Below, piece by piece: positions 1-8,962 of a DNA stretch of 44,699 bases. The notes under the pieces were generated by a model. It had not been told where the DNA came from, made no database searches, and saw only the letters and a program-made list of their open reading frames with translations. Origin of the DNA: Verrucomicrobiota bacterium. GTDB taxonomy: Bacteria; Verrucomicrobiota; Verrucomicrobiia; Limisphaerales; JADLHS01. Position 1 is the stretch's first letter; every line of letters starts with the position of its first letter. The translations under genes and the position numbers were made by a program. The stretch spans positions 75,210 through 119,908 of the forward strand of contig JABFSR010000015.1 in assembly GCA_013140495.1 (NCBI GenBank). Reading direction: 5' to 3'.

Positions 1-716
1 TCAATCCCGATGCGCAGATGCTTGTCGAGAAACTGTTGCGAAACTTTCGCATCGCTGGCTGCCGTCTTCACGCCTTCCGGCTGCATGGGCTGGTCTGAAA
101 CGAGCAGCAGCGCGCCGGTGGGAATCTCATTGTGGAAACCCGTGATGAAAATTGTCGCCGTCTCCATGTCTATGCCGATGCAGCGTATCTTGCGCAGATA
201 CGTTTTGAATTTACCGTCGTGCTCCCACACACGGCGATTCGTGGTATAGACCGTGCCCGTCCAGTAATCGCGCTTGTGATCGCGGATTGTTGTAGAGATG
301 GCTTTTTGCAGGCTGAAGGCTGGGAGCGCTGGAACTTCCGGCGGATAATAGTCGTTTGACGCGCCCTCGCCACGGATGGCAGCAATCGGCAACACGAGAT
401 CACCAAGGTTTGCGATGTGTTTTACTCCACCGCACTTGCCCAGGAACAGCACCGCCTTGGGTTGAATTGCGCTCAACAAATCCATGACAGTCGCCGCGCT
501 GGCGCTGCCCATGCCAAAATTGATGATCGTGATGCCGTCAGCAGTCGCGTTGGGCATCGGCTTGTCATGACCATGAACGGGAACGCCGTGCCATTTGGCG
601 AACATGCGGACGTAGTTGTTGAAATTGACCAGAAGGATGTGCTTGCCGAAGTCCTTGAGCGGCGTGCCGGTGTAACGCGGAAGCCAGTTGGCAACGATTT
701 CGGATTTGGTTTTCAT
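1..716 (-). CDS. amn: AMP nucleosidase (partial, C-terminus off the window)
   Basis: The reverse strand reads openly from an ATG at 716 to the window edge, about 238 codons. The product matches the short AMP-nucleosidase type, which hydrolyses AMP to adenine and ribose 5-phosphate in the cytoplasm as part of purine salvage. Visible landmarks are the N-terminal MKTKSEIVANWLPRYTGTPL, then FGMGSASA and FLGKCGGVKHIANLGDLVLP, the phosphorylase-fold nucleotide/phosphate-binding segments. A later IGIDMETATIF carries the Met-Glu pair expected at the nucleoside site. The frame reaches ...KHLRIGI before running off the edge. It is divergent from the oxidoreductase gene at 917, and 200 bases separate them. 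Another purine nucleoside phosphorylase-family enzyme is possible, but the N-terminal signature favours AMP nucleosidase. Confidence 0.85.
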   Translation of the reverse strand, partial: MKTKSEIVANWLPRYTGTPLKDFGKHILLVNFNNYVRMFAKWHGVPVHGHDKPMPNATADGITIINFGMGSASAATVMDLLSAIQPKAVLFLGKCGGVKHIANLGDLVLPIAAIRGEGASNDYYPPEVPALPAFSLQKAISTTIRDHKRDYWTGTVYTTNRRVWEHDGKFKTYLRKIRCIGIDMETATIFITGFHNEIPTGALLLVSDQPMQPEGVKTAASDAKVSQQFLDKHLRIGI

Positions 717-843
717 GCTGTTGCCGGATTTGTTTCACACAGATCCGGACGGCGGGCAAGCCGAATAAAATCGTTCCAAAGCGATTTCACGGATGCGATG
801 ACGGTTTGTCACTCGAACCGTGGCTAAACATCTGCTTGTCGTG

Positions 844-857
844 TTGAATCCATTCAA
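844..857. promoter_or_regulatory. Perfect palindrome, possible operator
   Basis: The 14 bases TTGAATCCATTCAA form two perfect 6-bp arms around a 2-bp centre. They lie in the 200-bp divergent gap between the AMP nucleosidase and the sugar-cluster genes, about 60 bases before the ATG at 917. The size and symmetry fit a dimeric repressor site, but no regulator gene is adjacent, so the role is inferred. Downstream of it the leader to 917 is CA-rich and has no recognisable Shine-Dalgarno sequence. Confidence 0.25.
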
Positions 858-916
858 GCATCGTAACGTCTGAACACCACAACAAACAACAACCCACAAA
901 TCATCAAAAACTTGTT

Positions 917-2251
917 ATGGAAATGACCCGAAGACAATTCATCGGAAAAACAGCCACCGCCGTCATCGTGGCCGGCACCATGGCTCACGGAAAAGTATTC
1001 GGAGCCAACAATCGCATCCGGATGTGCACAATCGGCTTCAACGGTCAGGGCCGCTCACACATTGGCGACATCCTGAAGATGAAAGACGACGCCGAGTATG
1101 TGGCGCTCTGCGACGTGGATTCGGAAGTGCGCGAGCGGGGCAGTAAGATGGTTGCAGAGGCACAAGGCAAAGCACCGAAGCTCTACAAGGACATTCGCGA
1201 GGCGCTTGAAGACAAGGAAATTGACGCCATCACCATTGCGACGCCAAATCACTGGCATACGCTCGCCGCCATCTGGGGATGCCAGGCGGGCAAGGATGTT
1301 TATGTGGAAAAACCACTTTCCCACAATGTCTATGAAGGCCGGCAGCTTGTTGCGGCGGCGGAGAAATACAAATCCATCGTGCAGCATGGCACGCAAAGCC
1401 GCTCCAATTCCACGCTCATCCGTGACATGAAATTGATCCACGACGGTTTCATCGGGAAGATCGTCGAGTCGCGCGGTTACGTTTACAAGAACGGCAATCG
1501 CGGCTCGATCGGTCATGGCCGGCCCGGAGCGGTTCCGGAGAATCTCGACTGGAAATTGTGGCAGGGGCCGTCGCGCGATCATGAATTCATGGTGAACGCG
1601 GATCGTAAGAAGCCCGGTCTCCACGTCCACTACGACTGGCACTATTTCTGGGAATACGGCAACGGTGAAATCGGCAACCAGGGCGTGCACCAGATGGACA
1701 TCGCCTGCTGGGGCCACAACCGCGGCCTGCCAGTGCGTGTCCACAGTGCCGGTGGCCGATTCGGTCTCGATGATGGCGGCCAGACGCCGAACACGCAGGC
1801 CACGACGTTCAGTTACGCCGACGGTTCGATCATGACCTTTGAAGTCCGCAACCTGGGCAGCTTCGAGGAATTCGATGGGAGCAACTGCGGCAACAGTTTC
1901 CTCGGCACGAAAGGATTTTACGTCGTCGGGAAGGGATTCTTCACCTACAAAGAAGGAAAACAGAACGAACGCGAAGCCATGCCGATTCCGGACAACGCGC
2001 CCAAGGCCGAAAAGGGAAGCAAGTGGGAACGCTTTTTCAAGGCTGTGCGTTCACGCAAACCCGAGGATTTGCCGATGTCACCGCTTGAGGCACATCATTC
2101 CTGCGTCCACTGCCAGATCGGAAACGCCGCGTTTCGAGCGGGACGATCACTCGAATTCGATCCCAGCACGGAACGATTCAAGGACAAATCGGCCAACAAG
2201 TATATCACCCGCGAGTATCGCAAGGGTTTCGAGGTTCCAAAACTGGCATGA
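917..2251 (+). CDS. Tat-exported Gfo/Idh/MocA family oxidoreductase
   Basis: A 444-aa NAD(P)-dependent sugar or sugar-acid dehydrogenase of the Gfo/Idh/MocA family. The N-terminus has a twin-arginine signal (TRRQFIGK followed by a hydrophobic stretch to about residue 30), so it is probably exported folded with its cofactor. A Rossmann fold follows, with the dinucleotide loop IGFNGQGRSH near residue 40, then the family signature YVEKPLSHN near residue 135. The C-terminal half is the alpha/beta substrate domain (WHYFWEYGNGEIGNQGVHQMD). An ATG two codons further in (923) is an equally good start. Its stop overlaps the next start by 4 bases (ATGA), so the beta-helix lyase gene is translationally coupled. 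The substrate cannot be read from sequence; a pectin- or uronate-derived sugar is a guess from the neighbour. Confidence 0.9.
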   Translation: MEMTRRQFIGKTATAVIVAGTMAHGKVFGANNRIRMCTIGFNGQGRSHIGDILKMKDDAEYVALCDVDSEVRERGSKMVAEAQGKAPKLYKDIREALEDKEIDAITIATPNHWHTLAAIWGCQAGKDVYVEKPLSHNVYEGRQLVAAAEKYKSIVQHGTQSRSNSTLIRDMKLIHDGFIGKIVESRGYVYKNGNRGSIGHGRPGAVPENLDWKLWQGPSRDHEFMVNADRKKPGLHVHYDWHYFWEYGNGEIGNQGVHQMDIACWGHNRGLPVRVHSAGGRFGLDDGGQTPNTQATTFSYADGSIMTFEVRNLGSFEEFDGSNCGNSFLGTKGFYVVGKGFFTYKEGKQNEREAMPIPDNAPKAEKGSKWERFFKAVRSRKPEDLPMSPLEAHHSCVHCQIGNAAFRAGRSLEFDPSTERFKDKSANKYITREYRKGFEVPKLA

Positions 2252-3936
2252 ACGACCGCAGGAAACCGTCCGGCTCACTCCAGCATTTGAAACAAAAGCT
2301 GACTGTCGTGGGTCGTTCGGTTTTCGTGTTTGGCGTTGCGGCTGGTTGTGCCGCATTCGTGGAACAGGTCGCGAATGCGGCTGACCCGGCATGGCAGGCC
2401 ACCGGTGACCGAACCATCTTCGAAGTCACGGACTCTGAGGTAATAAAACCGGTGACTTCAGGACGCTGGCGCTTGTCCGGAACGCTGGAGGTCCGGTTCG
2501 TCGGACGCATTGAGCCACACGAAAACTCCGTGCTTCGACTGTTCGGTCCTGGTGTTGAGGCACTCGAAGGAAGATTTGACCGCGTCGTTTTTCCCACAGG
2601 CTGGTGCTACGATCTCAATTACGACGACAAGGCAAAGGCTGTCACACTCTCCAACTTGCGCCCGGATCGCGCGCCCGCCTTTCCCGGCGCGGAAGGTTTC
2701 GGCAAATACACCGTTGGCGGTCGTGGCGGAAAAGTTTTCGAGGTCACGAATCTGAATGACAAAGGTCCGGGCAGTTTTCGCGAAGCGGTGATGGCCAGCG
2801 GTCCCCGCACCGTGGTGTTTCGTGTATCCGGCACGATCCCCCTCGAATCCGAACTCAAGATCAGGCATCCCAATCTCACCATCGCAGGCCAGACCGCGCC
2901 GGGCGACGGCATTTGCATCAAGAACTACCAGGTGAACTTCGACACGACGAATATGATCATCCGTTATTTACGTTTTCGCCCGGGTGACGAGAAAGGCAAG
3001 GAGCAGGATGGTTTCGGCGGCAAGGGTGATCACCTCATCATTGATCATTGCACCGCCAGTTGGGGTGTTGATGAAACTTTTTCAATCAACAATGGCGCGA
3101 ACTCCACTGTGCAATGGTGTCTGGTGAGCGAGAGCCTGACCAAGTCGGTTCACAAAAAAGGTTCACACGGCTACGGCGGGCTTTGGGGCGGGCCGGGCGG
3201 ATCGTGGCATCACAACATTCTCGCGCACCACACGAGCCGCAATCCGCGTGCGTCCGGCAACGCCGAATCGGGCCTGATGGATTATCGCAACAACGTGGTT
3301 TACAACTGGGGTTTCAACAGCGCGTACGGTGGCGAGATGTGGCCGCGCAATTGGGTCAACAACTATTACAAATACGGCCCGGCAACTGACGAGAAAGTCC
3401 GCCGCCGGATTTTTCTCCAGAAGGATGCCCGCGGGAAAATGTTTCTTGATGGCAATTTCGTCTGGGGATTTCCTGACGTCTCCACGGACAACTGGAAGGG
3501 CGTTGATTTCCAACCCGACGGCGATGCCACGCTGGCCACGCTGCGCGTCAACGAACCGTTCGTCGTTGCGCCGGTAACGACGCAATCTTCGGAAGCGGCG
3601 TATGAAACCGTGCTGTCCAAAGCCGGCTGCTCGCTGGCCCGTGATCCCGTGGATCAGCGGATCGTGAACGAGATTCGCACCGGCACCGCCAAGTTTGGCA
3701 ACCGCTACGGTGGTGGTGGCAAAGGCATCATTGATTCGCAAAAGGAAGTTGGCGGCTGGCCGGAATTGCGTTCCAAGCCCGCACCAGCTGATGTTGATCA
3801 CGATGGGATCCCTGACGACTGGGAGAAAGCACACCATCTGGATCCGAACAGTCCTGCCGACGGCGCGCTTGATATGAACCATGATGGCTACACCAACCTC
3901 GAAGAGTATTTGAATTCACTCGTCCCCAAAAACTGA
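2248..3936 (+). CDS. Secreted pectate-lyase-like beta-helix polysaccharide lyase
   Basis: A 562-aa secreted protein. A signal peptide ends near residue 45 (VANA before ADP). About 100 residues follow that I do not recognise, then the pectate-lyase/PL1-type beta-helix beginning AFPGAEGFGKYTVGGRGG near residue 146. Typical helix motifs are GSFREAV, LTIAGQTAPGDGICIKN, HLIIDHCTASWGVDE and GSWHHNILAHHTSRNPR; the last is the region where PL1 enzymes keep basic catalytic residues. The C-terminus has two Asp-rich calcium-binding motifs, DVDHDGIPDDWE and DMNHDGYTNLEEY, of the thrombospondin-3/dockerin-like kind. The start overlaps the preceding stop by 4 bases. Predicted role: beta-elimination cleavage of a pectin-like glycan outside the cytoplasm. 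The exact substrate is unknown. Confidence 0.85.
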   Translation: MNDRRKPSGSLQHLKQKLTVVGRSVFVFGVAAGCAAFVEQVANAADPAWQATGDRTIFEVTDSEVIKPVTSGRWRLSGTLEVRFVGRIEPHENSVLRLFGPGVEALEGRFDRVVFPTGWCYDLNYDDKAKAVTLSNLRPDRAPAFPGAEGFGKYTVGGRGGKVFEVTNLNDKGPGSFREAVMASGPRTVVFRVSGTIPLESELKIRHPNLTIAGQTAPGDGICIKNYQVNFDTTNMIIRYLRFRPGDEKGKEQDGFGGKGDHLIIDHCTASWGVDETFSINNGANSTVQWCLVSESLTKSVHKKGSHGYGGLWGGPGGSWHHNILAHHTSRNPRASGNAESGLMDYRNNVVYNWGFNSAYGGEMWPRNWVNNYYKYGPATDEKVRRRIFLQKDARGKMFLDGNFVWGFPDVSTDNWKGVDFQPDGDATLATLRVNEPFVVAPVTTQSSEAAYETVLSKAGCSLARDPVDQRIVNEIRTGTAKFGNRYGGGGKGIIDSQKEVGGWPELRSKPAPADVDHDGIPDDWEKAHHLDPNSPADGALDMNHDGYTNLEEYLNSLVPKN

Positions 3937-3981
3937 GCCGCGTCTTAATGACGCCGAAGAATCAAAACAACCACTCAACCT

Positions 3982-4875
3982 ATGAAAACAAATCGTCGTC
4001 AATTCCTGAAAACAGCCGGATTTACGCTAGGCACGGCGGGCTTTGTTGGCCGCTCGGCGTTCGCAGCGGAAACAACCAAGCAACCCAGCTTTATCAGCCG
4101 GCCTTCAAAGATGAAATTGGGCATCGTCACCTACAACATCGCCAAGGACTGGGACGTGCCAACCATCATCAAGAATTGCACCGAAACAAAATTCCAAGGC
4201 GTGGAACTCCGGACGACACACGCACACGGTGTCGAGGTGGCGTTGAACAAACAACAACGCGACGAAGTTAAAAAACAGTTTCGCGATTCGCCGGTTGAGC
4301 TGATGGGCTTGGGCAGCGCGTTTGATTATCACACGCCGGATCAAGCGAAGCTTCGCGCCGATATTGCAGCGACGAAGGAATACATCATTCTCGCCCACGA
4401 CGTTGGTGCTCCGGGCGTGAAGGTTCGTCCGAATGGACTTCCGCCTGAAGTGCCGAAAGAGAAAACGCTGGAGCAGATCGGCAAATCACTGCGTGAGATC
4501 GGCGAGTTCGGCGAAGGCCACGGTGTGCAGATTCGTCTGGAAGTTCACGGCAAAGAAACTTCGCTGGTGCCAAATGCCAAGGCGATCATGGACGTCGCCG
4601 ATCACAAGAACGTCGGCGTCTGTTGGAATTCCAACCAGTCTGATCTGGAAGGCGAGGGCTTCGATCACAACTTCAATCTCCTGAAAAAGAAAATATTTAC
4701 CGTCCACATGCGCGACCTTTATCTCGACGAATATCCATTCCGCAAACTGCTCGCCAGCTTGAACGATTCAGGCTTCACCGGGTATTGTCTGGCAGAGATT
4801 ACTGAGAGCAAGGACCCCGTGCGGGTGCTGAGATATTTTCGCTCGCTCTGGCTGGCGTATCAGGGTTTACTCTGA
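3982..4875 (+). CDS. Tat-signal sugar phosphate isomerase/epimerase (TIM barrel)
   Basis: A 297-aa protein of the xylose-isomerase-like TIM-barrel (AP-endonuclease-2) superfamily. The N-terminus is a Tat signal, RRQFLKTAGFTLG, ending around AFAAETT. Barrel strands are recognisable as KLGIVTYNIAKDW, FQGVELRTTHAHG, VQIRLEVHGKE, NVGVCWNSNQSD and IFTVHMRDLY. The acidic and histidine residues in them are where this superfamily binds a metal ion. Members isomerise or epimerise sugars and keto-sugars. Export by Tat fits a metal-containing enzyme working beside the exported dehydrogenases. It sits 45 bases after the lyase and 25 bases before the next oxidoreductase, so the run is probably one operon. 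The leader is CA-rich and without a clear Shine-Dalgarno sequence. Confidence 0.85.
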   Translation: MKTNRRQFLKTAGFTLGTAGFVGRSAFAAETTKQPSFISRPSKMKLGIVTYNIAKDWDVPTIIKNCTETKFQGVELRTTHAHGVEVALNKQQRDEVKKQFRDSPVELMGLGSAFDYHTPDQAKLRADIAATKEYIILAHDVGAPGVKVRPNGLPPEVPKEKTLEQIGKSLREIGEFGEGHGVQIRLEVHGKETSLVPNAKAIMDVADHKNVGVCWNSNQSDLEGEGFDHNFNLLKKKIFTVHMRDLYLDEYPFRKLLASLNDSGFTGYCLAEITESKDPVRVLRYFRSLWLAYQGLL

Positions 4876-4900
4876 GCATCCCAACAAACACACGATTCAA

Positions 4901-6226
4901 ATGAAACGACGCCAATTCCTCAAATCACTCGCGGTCACCGGCACAGGTCTGCTTCTTCCCCGCACGCCGATTTTCGGCGCGGATGCAGCTGGCAACAAGT
5001 TGAACATTGCCCTGCTCGGCACCTGGGGACGTGGCGAGGCTCATTTCAGCGCCATCTCCAGCGAAAACGTCGTCGCGCTCTGCGACATAAACGAAGATCA
5101 CCTCGCGTTCGGTGCAAAGAAATTTCCAGGCGCGAAGACCTACGTGGACTGGCGAAAATGCATCGAACAGAAAGATGTTCAGGCGGTGGTCTGTTGCACT
5201 GCCGATCACACGCACGCCTTTGCCGCAAACTGGGCGATGAATCGCGGCCTGCATGTCTATTGCGAAAAACCGCTGGCGAACTCGGTCGAGGAAGCGCGTG
5301 TTGTCCGCGCCACTTACCTGAAGAACAAGACCAAGCTGGCAACGCAGGTCGGCACGCAGCGCCACGCAATTGAAAATTTCAACCGCGTCCGGGAACTGAT
5401 TCGGGATGGCGCGATTGGCGAGTTGCAGGAGGTATCTGCGTGGGGGAACCGTAAACTGGGCAAACCCGGTTATCTGCCCGCAGCAGGCGAACCCCCGGCG
5501 AATTTCCACTACGATCTATGGCTGGGGCCTTCGCCATTTCATCCTTACAACCCGGATTACTTTTCCGGGAAGTCCGGCATGAATTGTCTCCAATGGAACA
5601 TGTATTGGGACTTTGGCAGCGGCCAGGTCGGCGACATGGGCAGCCACACCATGGATCTGGCGTGGAACGCAATTGACGCCAAATTGCCGACTTCTGCCGA
5701 AGGTAAAGGTGATCCGTTCAACCCGGACGTTTCACCCGTCGCGCTGACGACTCGATTCGAACATCCCGCCAACGACTGGCGGCCAGCGATCCGCGTCTCG
5801 TGGTACCAGGGCGGCAACATGCCGGAATCTCCCGCTCCGTCTGTGGACCTTAACAAGATCGGTCACGGCGCGATGTTTGAAGGCAGCAAGGGTACACTCG
5901 TTTCCGATTTCAATTCGCGAATCCTGCTTCCTTTGGGTGACAAGTCGGACATGACCTATTACAAGCCTCGCACCAAGGGCAAATTGATTCCGCCGCTCGG
6001 AGATTTTCAAAAGGAATGGATCAACGCCTGCAAAGGCAGCCTCAAGACCTCCTGCGATTTTGAATATGGCGGCAACCTGATCGAGCAGATGCTTCTCGGC
6101 CTGGTGGCATATCGCGTGGGCAGGAAGATCAGTTACGACGGTGTAACGGGGCGCGTGACTGACAATGCCGAGGCAAACGAATTGTTGCACCGCACGTATC
6201 GCCAGGGCTGGACGCTCAACGGCTGA
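4901..6226 (+). CDS. Tat-exported Gfo/Idh/MocA family oxidoreductase
   Basis: A 441-aa NAD(P)-dependent oxidoreductase. The Tat signal is KRRQFLKSLAVTGTG, with a likely cleavage region near IFGADA. The dinucleotide loop is ALLGTWGRGEAHF near residue 40, and the family Glu-Lys-Pro motif is VYCEKPLANS near residue 125. The substrate domain contains NMYWDFGSGQVGDMGSHTMD, whose Gly-Asp-Met-Gly-Ser-His segment carries the usual catalytic-site His. The C-terminus ends in the HRTYRQGWTL type tail common to this exported subgroup. It is closely spaced after the TIM-barrel gene. It is diverged from the proteins at 917 and 6322, so the three probably differ in substrate or step and are not recent copies. 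Confidence 0.9.
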   Translation: MKRRQFLKSLAVTGTGLLLPRTPIFGADAAGNKLNIALLGTWGRGEAHFSAISSENVVALCDINEDHLAFGAKKFPGAKTYVDWRKCIEQKDVQAVVCCTADHTHAFAANWAMNRGLHVYCEKPLANSVEEARVVRATYLKNKTKLATQVGTQRHAIENFNRVRELIRDGAIGELQEVSAWGNRKLGKPGYLPAAGEPPANFHYDLWLGPSPFHPYNPDYFSGKSGMNCLQWNMYWDFGSGQVGDMGSHTMDLAWNAIDAKLPTSAEGKGDPFNPDVSPVALTTRFEHPANDWRPAIRVSWYQGGNMPESPAPSVDLNKIGHGAMFEGSKGTLVSDFNSRILLPLGDKSDMTYYKPRTKGKLIPPLGDFQKEWINACKGSLKTSCDFEYGGNLIEQMLLGLVAYRVGRKISYDGVTGRVTDNAEANELLHRTYRQGWTLNG

Positions 6227-6321
6227 GTGCAATTTGCTTCGACTTGTTTGGTTCAAAACTGAAGCTGTCCCGCAAATCGTTGGTTGCATCAGCCAAGAAA
6301 TTGACCTGATATTACAGTCGT

Positions 6322-7635
6322 ATGCCAAAGCACCCACATCTCTCTCGCCGCGACTTTCTTCGCACCGCCCGCACCGCCGCCATCGCCACCGGTATTGGCG
6401 TCGTGGCACCAAACATATTTCTGAACCGCACCAAGGCGGCCACCGGCGAGAACCCGAGTGAATTCATCCGAATCGGTTTCATCGGAGTCGGCGGTCAGGG
6501 CAACAGCAACCTTGGGGCATTGATGAAAAACGCCGTTGCTGTGTGCGACGTGGATCAAACCCGGGTGCAGACGACCAAGGCGCGCATCGAACAGGCCAAT
6601 GGCCGGCCCTGCGCTGTGTTTTCTGATTATCGAAAAATGCTCGATGACAAATCCATTGACGCGGTGCTCATCGCGACACCGGATCACTGGCACACCTTGC
6701 CAGCCATCCATGCTTGCGAAGCCGGCAAGGACGTGTATTGCGAGAAACCGCTCACGCTCTTCATTGACGAAGGCCGCGTGCTGGTGGAAACGGTGCGCCG
6801 CACCAGGCGGGTTTTCCAGACCGGCAGCCAGCAACGTTCCGACGCCAAATTTCTCAAAGGCTGTGAATACGTCCGCTCGGGTCGGCTTGGAAAGATAAAG
6901 ACCATCAAGGTGGGCTTGCCGACGGTGAATTATCTGGAGCGGGCCAAACCACCGGTCGTTCCTGACAGCAAGCCACCGGAAGGATTTGATTACGAGATGT
7001 GGCTCGGCCCGGCGCCGCATCGGCCCTACAACAAGAATCATGTTCACTACCTGTTCCGCTTTTTTTGGGATTACTCTGGTGGCCAGATGACGAACTTTGG
7101 CGCACACCATCTCGACATCGCGCAGTGGGGACTTGGAATGGATGACAGCGGCCCGGTGGAAATCGAGGGGACGGCTGTTTACAACCCGGAAAAACTCTAC
7201 GAAACACCTCAAAGCTTTGACGTCACCTACAAGTATGCGAACGGCACCGTGGTGCTTTGCAACGGAGGTGGCGGCAAGTACCCGGGCGGTACTACTTTTG
7301 AAGGTGAGCGAGGAACCATTTTTGTCAGTCGCGGCAATCTCGAATCCACTCCGGAAGAAATTCTTGCCCGACCGTTGGATGACAAATCAGTCCGGCTTTA
7401 TGCCAGCAAAGAACATCACGAGAACTGGCTCGACTGCATCAAGAGCCGCAAGGACCCGATTTGCAACGTCGAGACCGGACATCGCTCCGCCACCGTCTGC
7501 CATCTTGGCAACATTGCCATCCGTTCCGGCAAAAAAGTGAATTGGGATCCGGTGAAGCAACAGATTGTCGGCGATGCGGAACTTGCGAAATGGACCAGCC
7601 GTCCGTATCGCGCGCCTTGGAAGTTGCCAGCGTGA
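6322..7635 (+). CDS. Tat-exported Gfo/Idh/MocA family oxidoreductase
   Basis: A 437-aa member of the same family. Its signal is SRRDFLRTARTAAIATGIG, its dinucleotide loop IGFIGVGGQGNSN, and its EKP motif VYCEKPLTLF. The substrate-domain segment FFWDYSGGQMTNFGAHHLD has the active-site His pair. It is separated from the preceding gene by 95 bases, a little more than the gaps within the cluster, so it may have its own promoter. The product should oxidise or reduce a sugar ring position in the periplasm with a tightly bound NAD(P). Its end is followed by a 115-base gap before moeA, where I see no clear terminator. Confidence 0.9.
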   Translation: MPKHPHLSRRDFLRTARTAAIATGIGVVAPNIFLNRTKAATGENPSEFIRIGFIGVGGQGNSNLGALMKNAVAVCDVDQTRVQTTKARIEQANGRPCAVFSDYRKMLDDKSIDAVLIATPDHWHTLPAIHACEAGKDVYCEKPLTLFIDEGRVLVETVRRTRRVFQTGSQQRSDAKFLKGCEYVRSGRLGKIKTIKVGLPTVNYLERAKPPVVPDSKPPEGFDYEMWLGPAPHRPYNKNHVHYLFRFFWDYSGGQMTNFGAHHLDIAQWGLGMDDSGPVEIEGTAVYNPEKLYETPQSFDVTYKYANGTVVLCNGGGGKYPGGTTFEGERGTIFVSRGNLESTPEEILARPLDDKSVRLYASKEHHENWLDCIKSRKDPICNVETGHRSATVCHLGNIAIRSGKKVNWDPVKQQIVGDAELAKWTSRPYRAPWKLPA

Positions 7636-7750
7636 CGTTCCGCGAGTCTGAGTCCACCTTGTGAACGGTGCAGGCCGCTCCATTCCAATGGCACCGACGA
7701 CGACGAAACAATCTTTTCAAGCAGCGCCGACTCGGTGACAATCCCGTCCG

Positions 7751-8956
7751 ATGCTGGAACTTGAAGACGCAGTTCAACAAATCCTCGCTGCCATGCCGAA
7801 GCCATGCGCAGAAAAAGTCACACTGGCGGACGCACATGACCGAGTACTTTCGGAAACCATCCAGTCCACCTGCAACCTCCCGTTCTTTGACAACTCCGCG
7901 ATGGATGGCTATGCAGTTCTCGCCGACGACGTGGCGTTAGCGACGTCGCAAAATCCCGTGCGGTTGGGGTTGCGAGGCAGGGTGGCCGCCGGAGAAATGT
8001 TTTCGGGCTGTATCGGGCACGGCGAGGGCGTGAGGCTTTTCACCGGTTCACCGATTCCCGCCGGCGCTGATGCCGTCGTCATGCAGGAGGACACACGTCA
8101 ACCGGAGAACGGCGAAGATGCGATTTTGATTTGTGATATGGCTCGTCGCGGCGAGAACATTCGTCATCGCGGCGATGACATCGCTACCGGACAAACAATC
8201 GCGGACGCTGGTGCGGTTCTGTCACCAGGAATTATCTCCCTTCTCGCCGCCACAGGCGTGGGCACGGTGCGCGTGAACCGCCAACCTGTTGTCGCGCTGA
8301 TTGCGACCGGTTCAGAACTACGCGAGCCGGGACAGACAATTGCGCCTGGACAGATTTACGAGAGCAACCGCGCCGCGTTGACCCCGCTGATCAGGTCAGC
8401 GGGAACGCAAATAAATATCTTTCCGATCGTCCCGGACACGCTGGCCGACACAGTAACCGCGTTTGATCGAGCGTTCGATTCGTGCGATCTCGTCGTCACC
8501 TGTGGCGGTGCGTCCGTAGGGGACATGGACTTCGTGAAGGCTGCGTTTGAGAAACTCGGCGGGCGGCTGGAATTCTGGAAGGTGGCGATGCGCCCGGGCA
8601 AGCCGTTTGTTTTCGGTCGGCTTGGACAGAAGTTTTTGTTCGGCCTGCCAGGAAATCCCGTGTCGGCATTCGTCACTTTTCTGCTGCTGGTGCGGCCTGC
8701 GTTGCGTCGCTGGCAGGGTGCATGCGAGATTTCATTACCATGGCAGACGGCTCAACTGGGCGAGCCATTGATCAATCGTGGAGATCGCCGCCATTTCATG
8801 CGGGTGAAGCTGGATGAAGCGGGAAAGGTTTTCTCCGCCGGGCAACAGGCTTCACACGCGCTCGCGTCGCTTGCCGATGCGCAAGGAATTGTGGACGTGC
8901 CCGCAGGCATGACATTGGCGGCAGATGAAACGGTCAAGGTTTACCGCTGGACGTGA
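7751..8956 (+). CDS. moeA: Molybdopterin molybdenumtransferase MoeA
   Basis: A 401-aa cytoplasmic enzyme that inserts molybdate into adenylated molybdopterin, the last step of molybdenum cofactor synthesis. The N-terminal domain has the signature CNLPFFDNSAMDGYAV near residue 45. The middle MogA-like domain has VVALIATGSEL and TCGGASVGDMDFVK. The loop RPGKPFVFG, followed by GLPGNPVSAFVTF, is characteristic. The length matches the family. No other moa/mob genes lie in the window, so it is an isolated cofactor gene here. It converges on the proline-rich protein gene, and only 6 bases separate the two stops. Confidence 0.95.
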   Translation: MLELEDAVQQILAAMPKPCAEKVTLADAHDRVLSETIQSTCNLPFFDNSAMDGYAVLADDVALATSQNPVRLGLRGRVAAGEMFSGCIGHGEGVRLFTGSPIPAGADAVVMQEDTRQPENGEDAILICDMARRGENIRHRGDDIATGQTIADAGAVLSPGIISLLAATGVGTVRVNRQPVVALIATGSELREPGQTIAPGQIYESNRAALTPLIRSAGTQINIFPIVPDTLADTVTAFDRAFDSCDLVVTCGGASVGDMDFVKAAFEKLGGRLEFWKVAMRPGKPFVFGRLGQKFLFGLPGNPVSAFVTFLLLVRPALRRWQGACEISLPWQTAQLGEPLINRGDRRHFMRVKLDEAGKVFSAGQQASHALASLADAQGIVDVPAGMTLAADETVKVYRWT

Positions 8957-8962
8957 TCAAAC

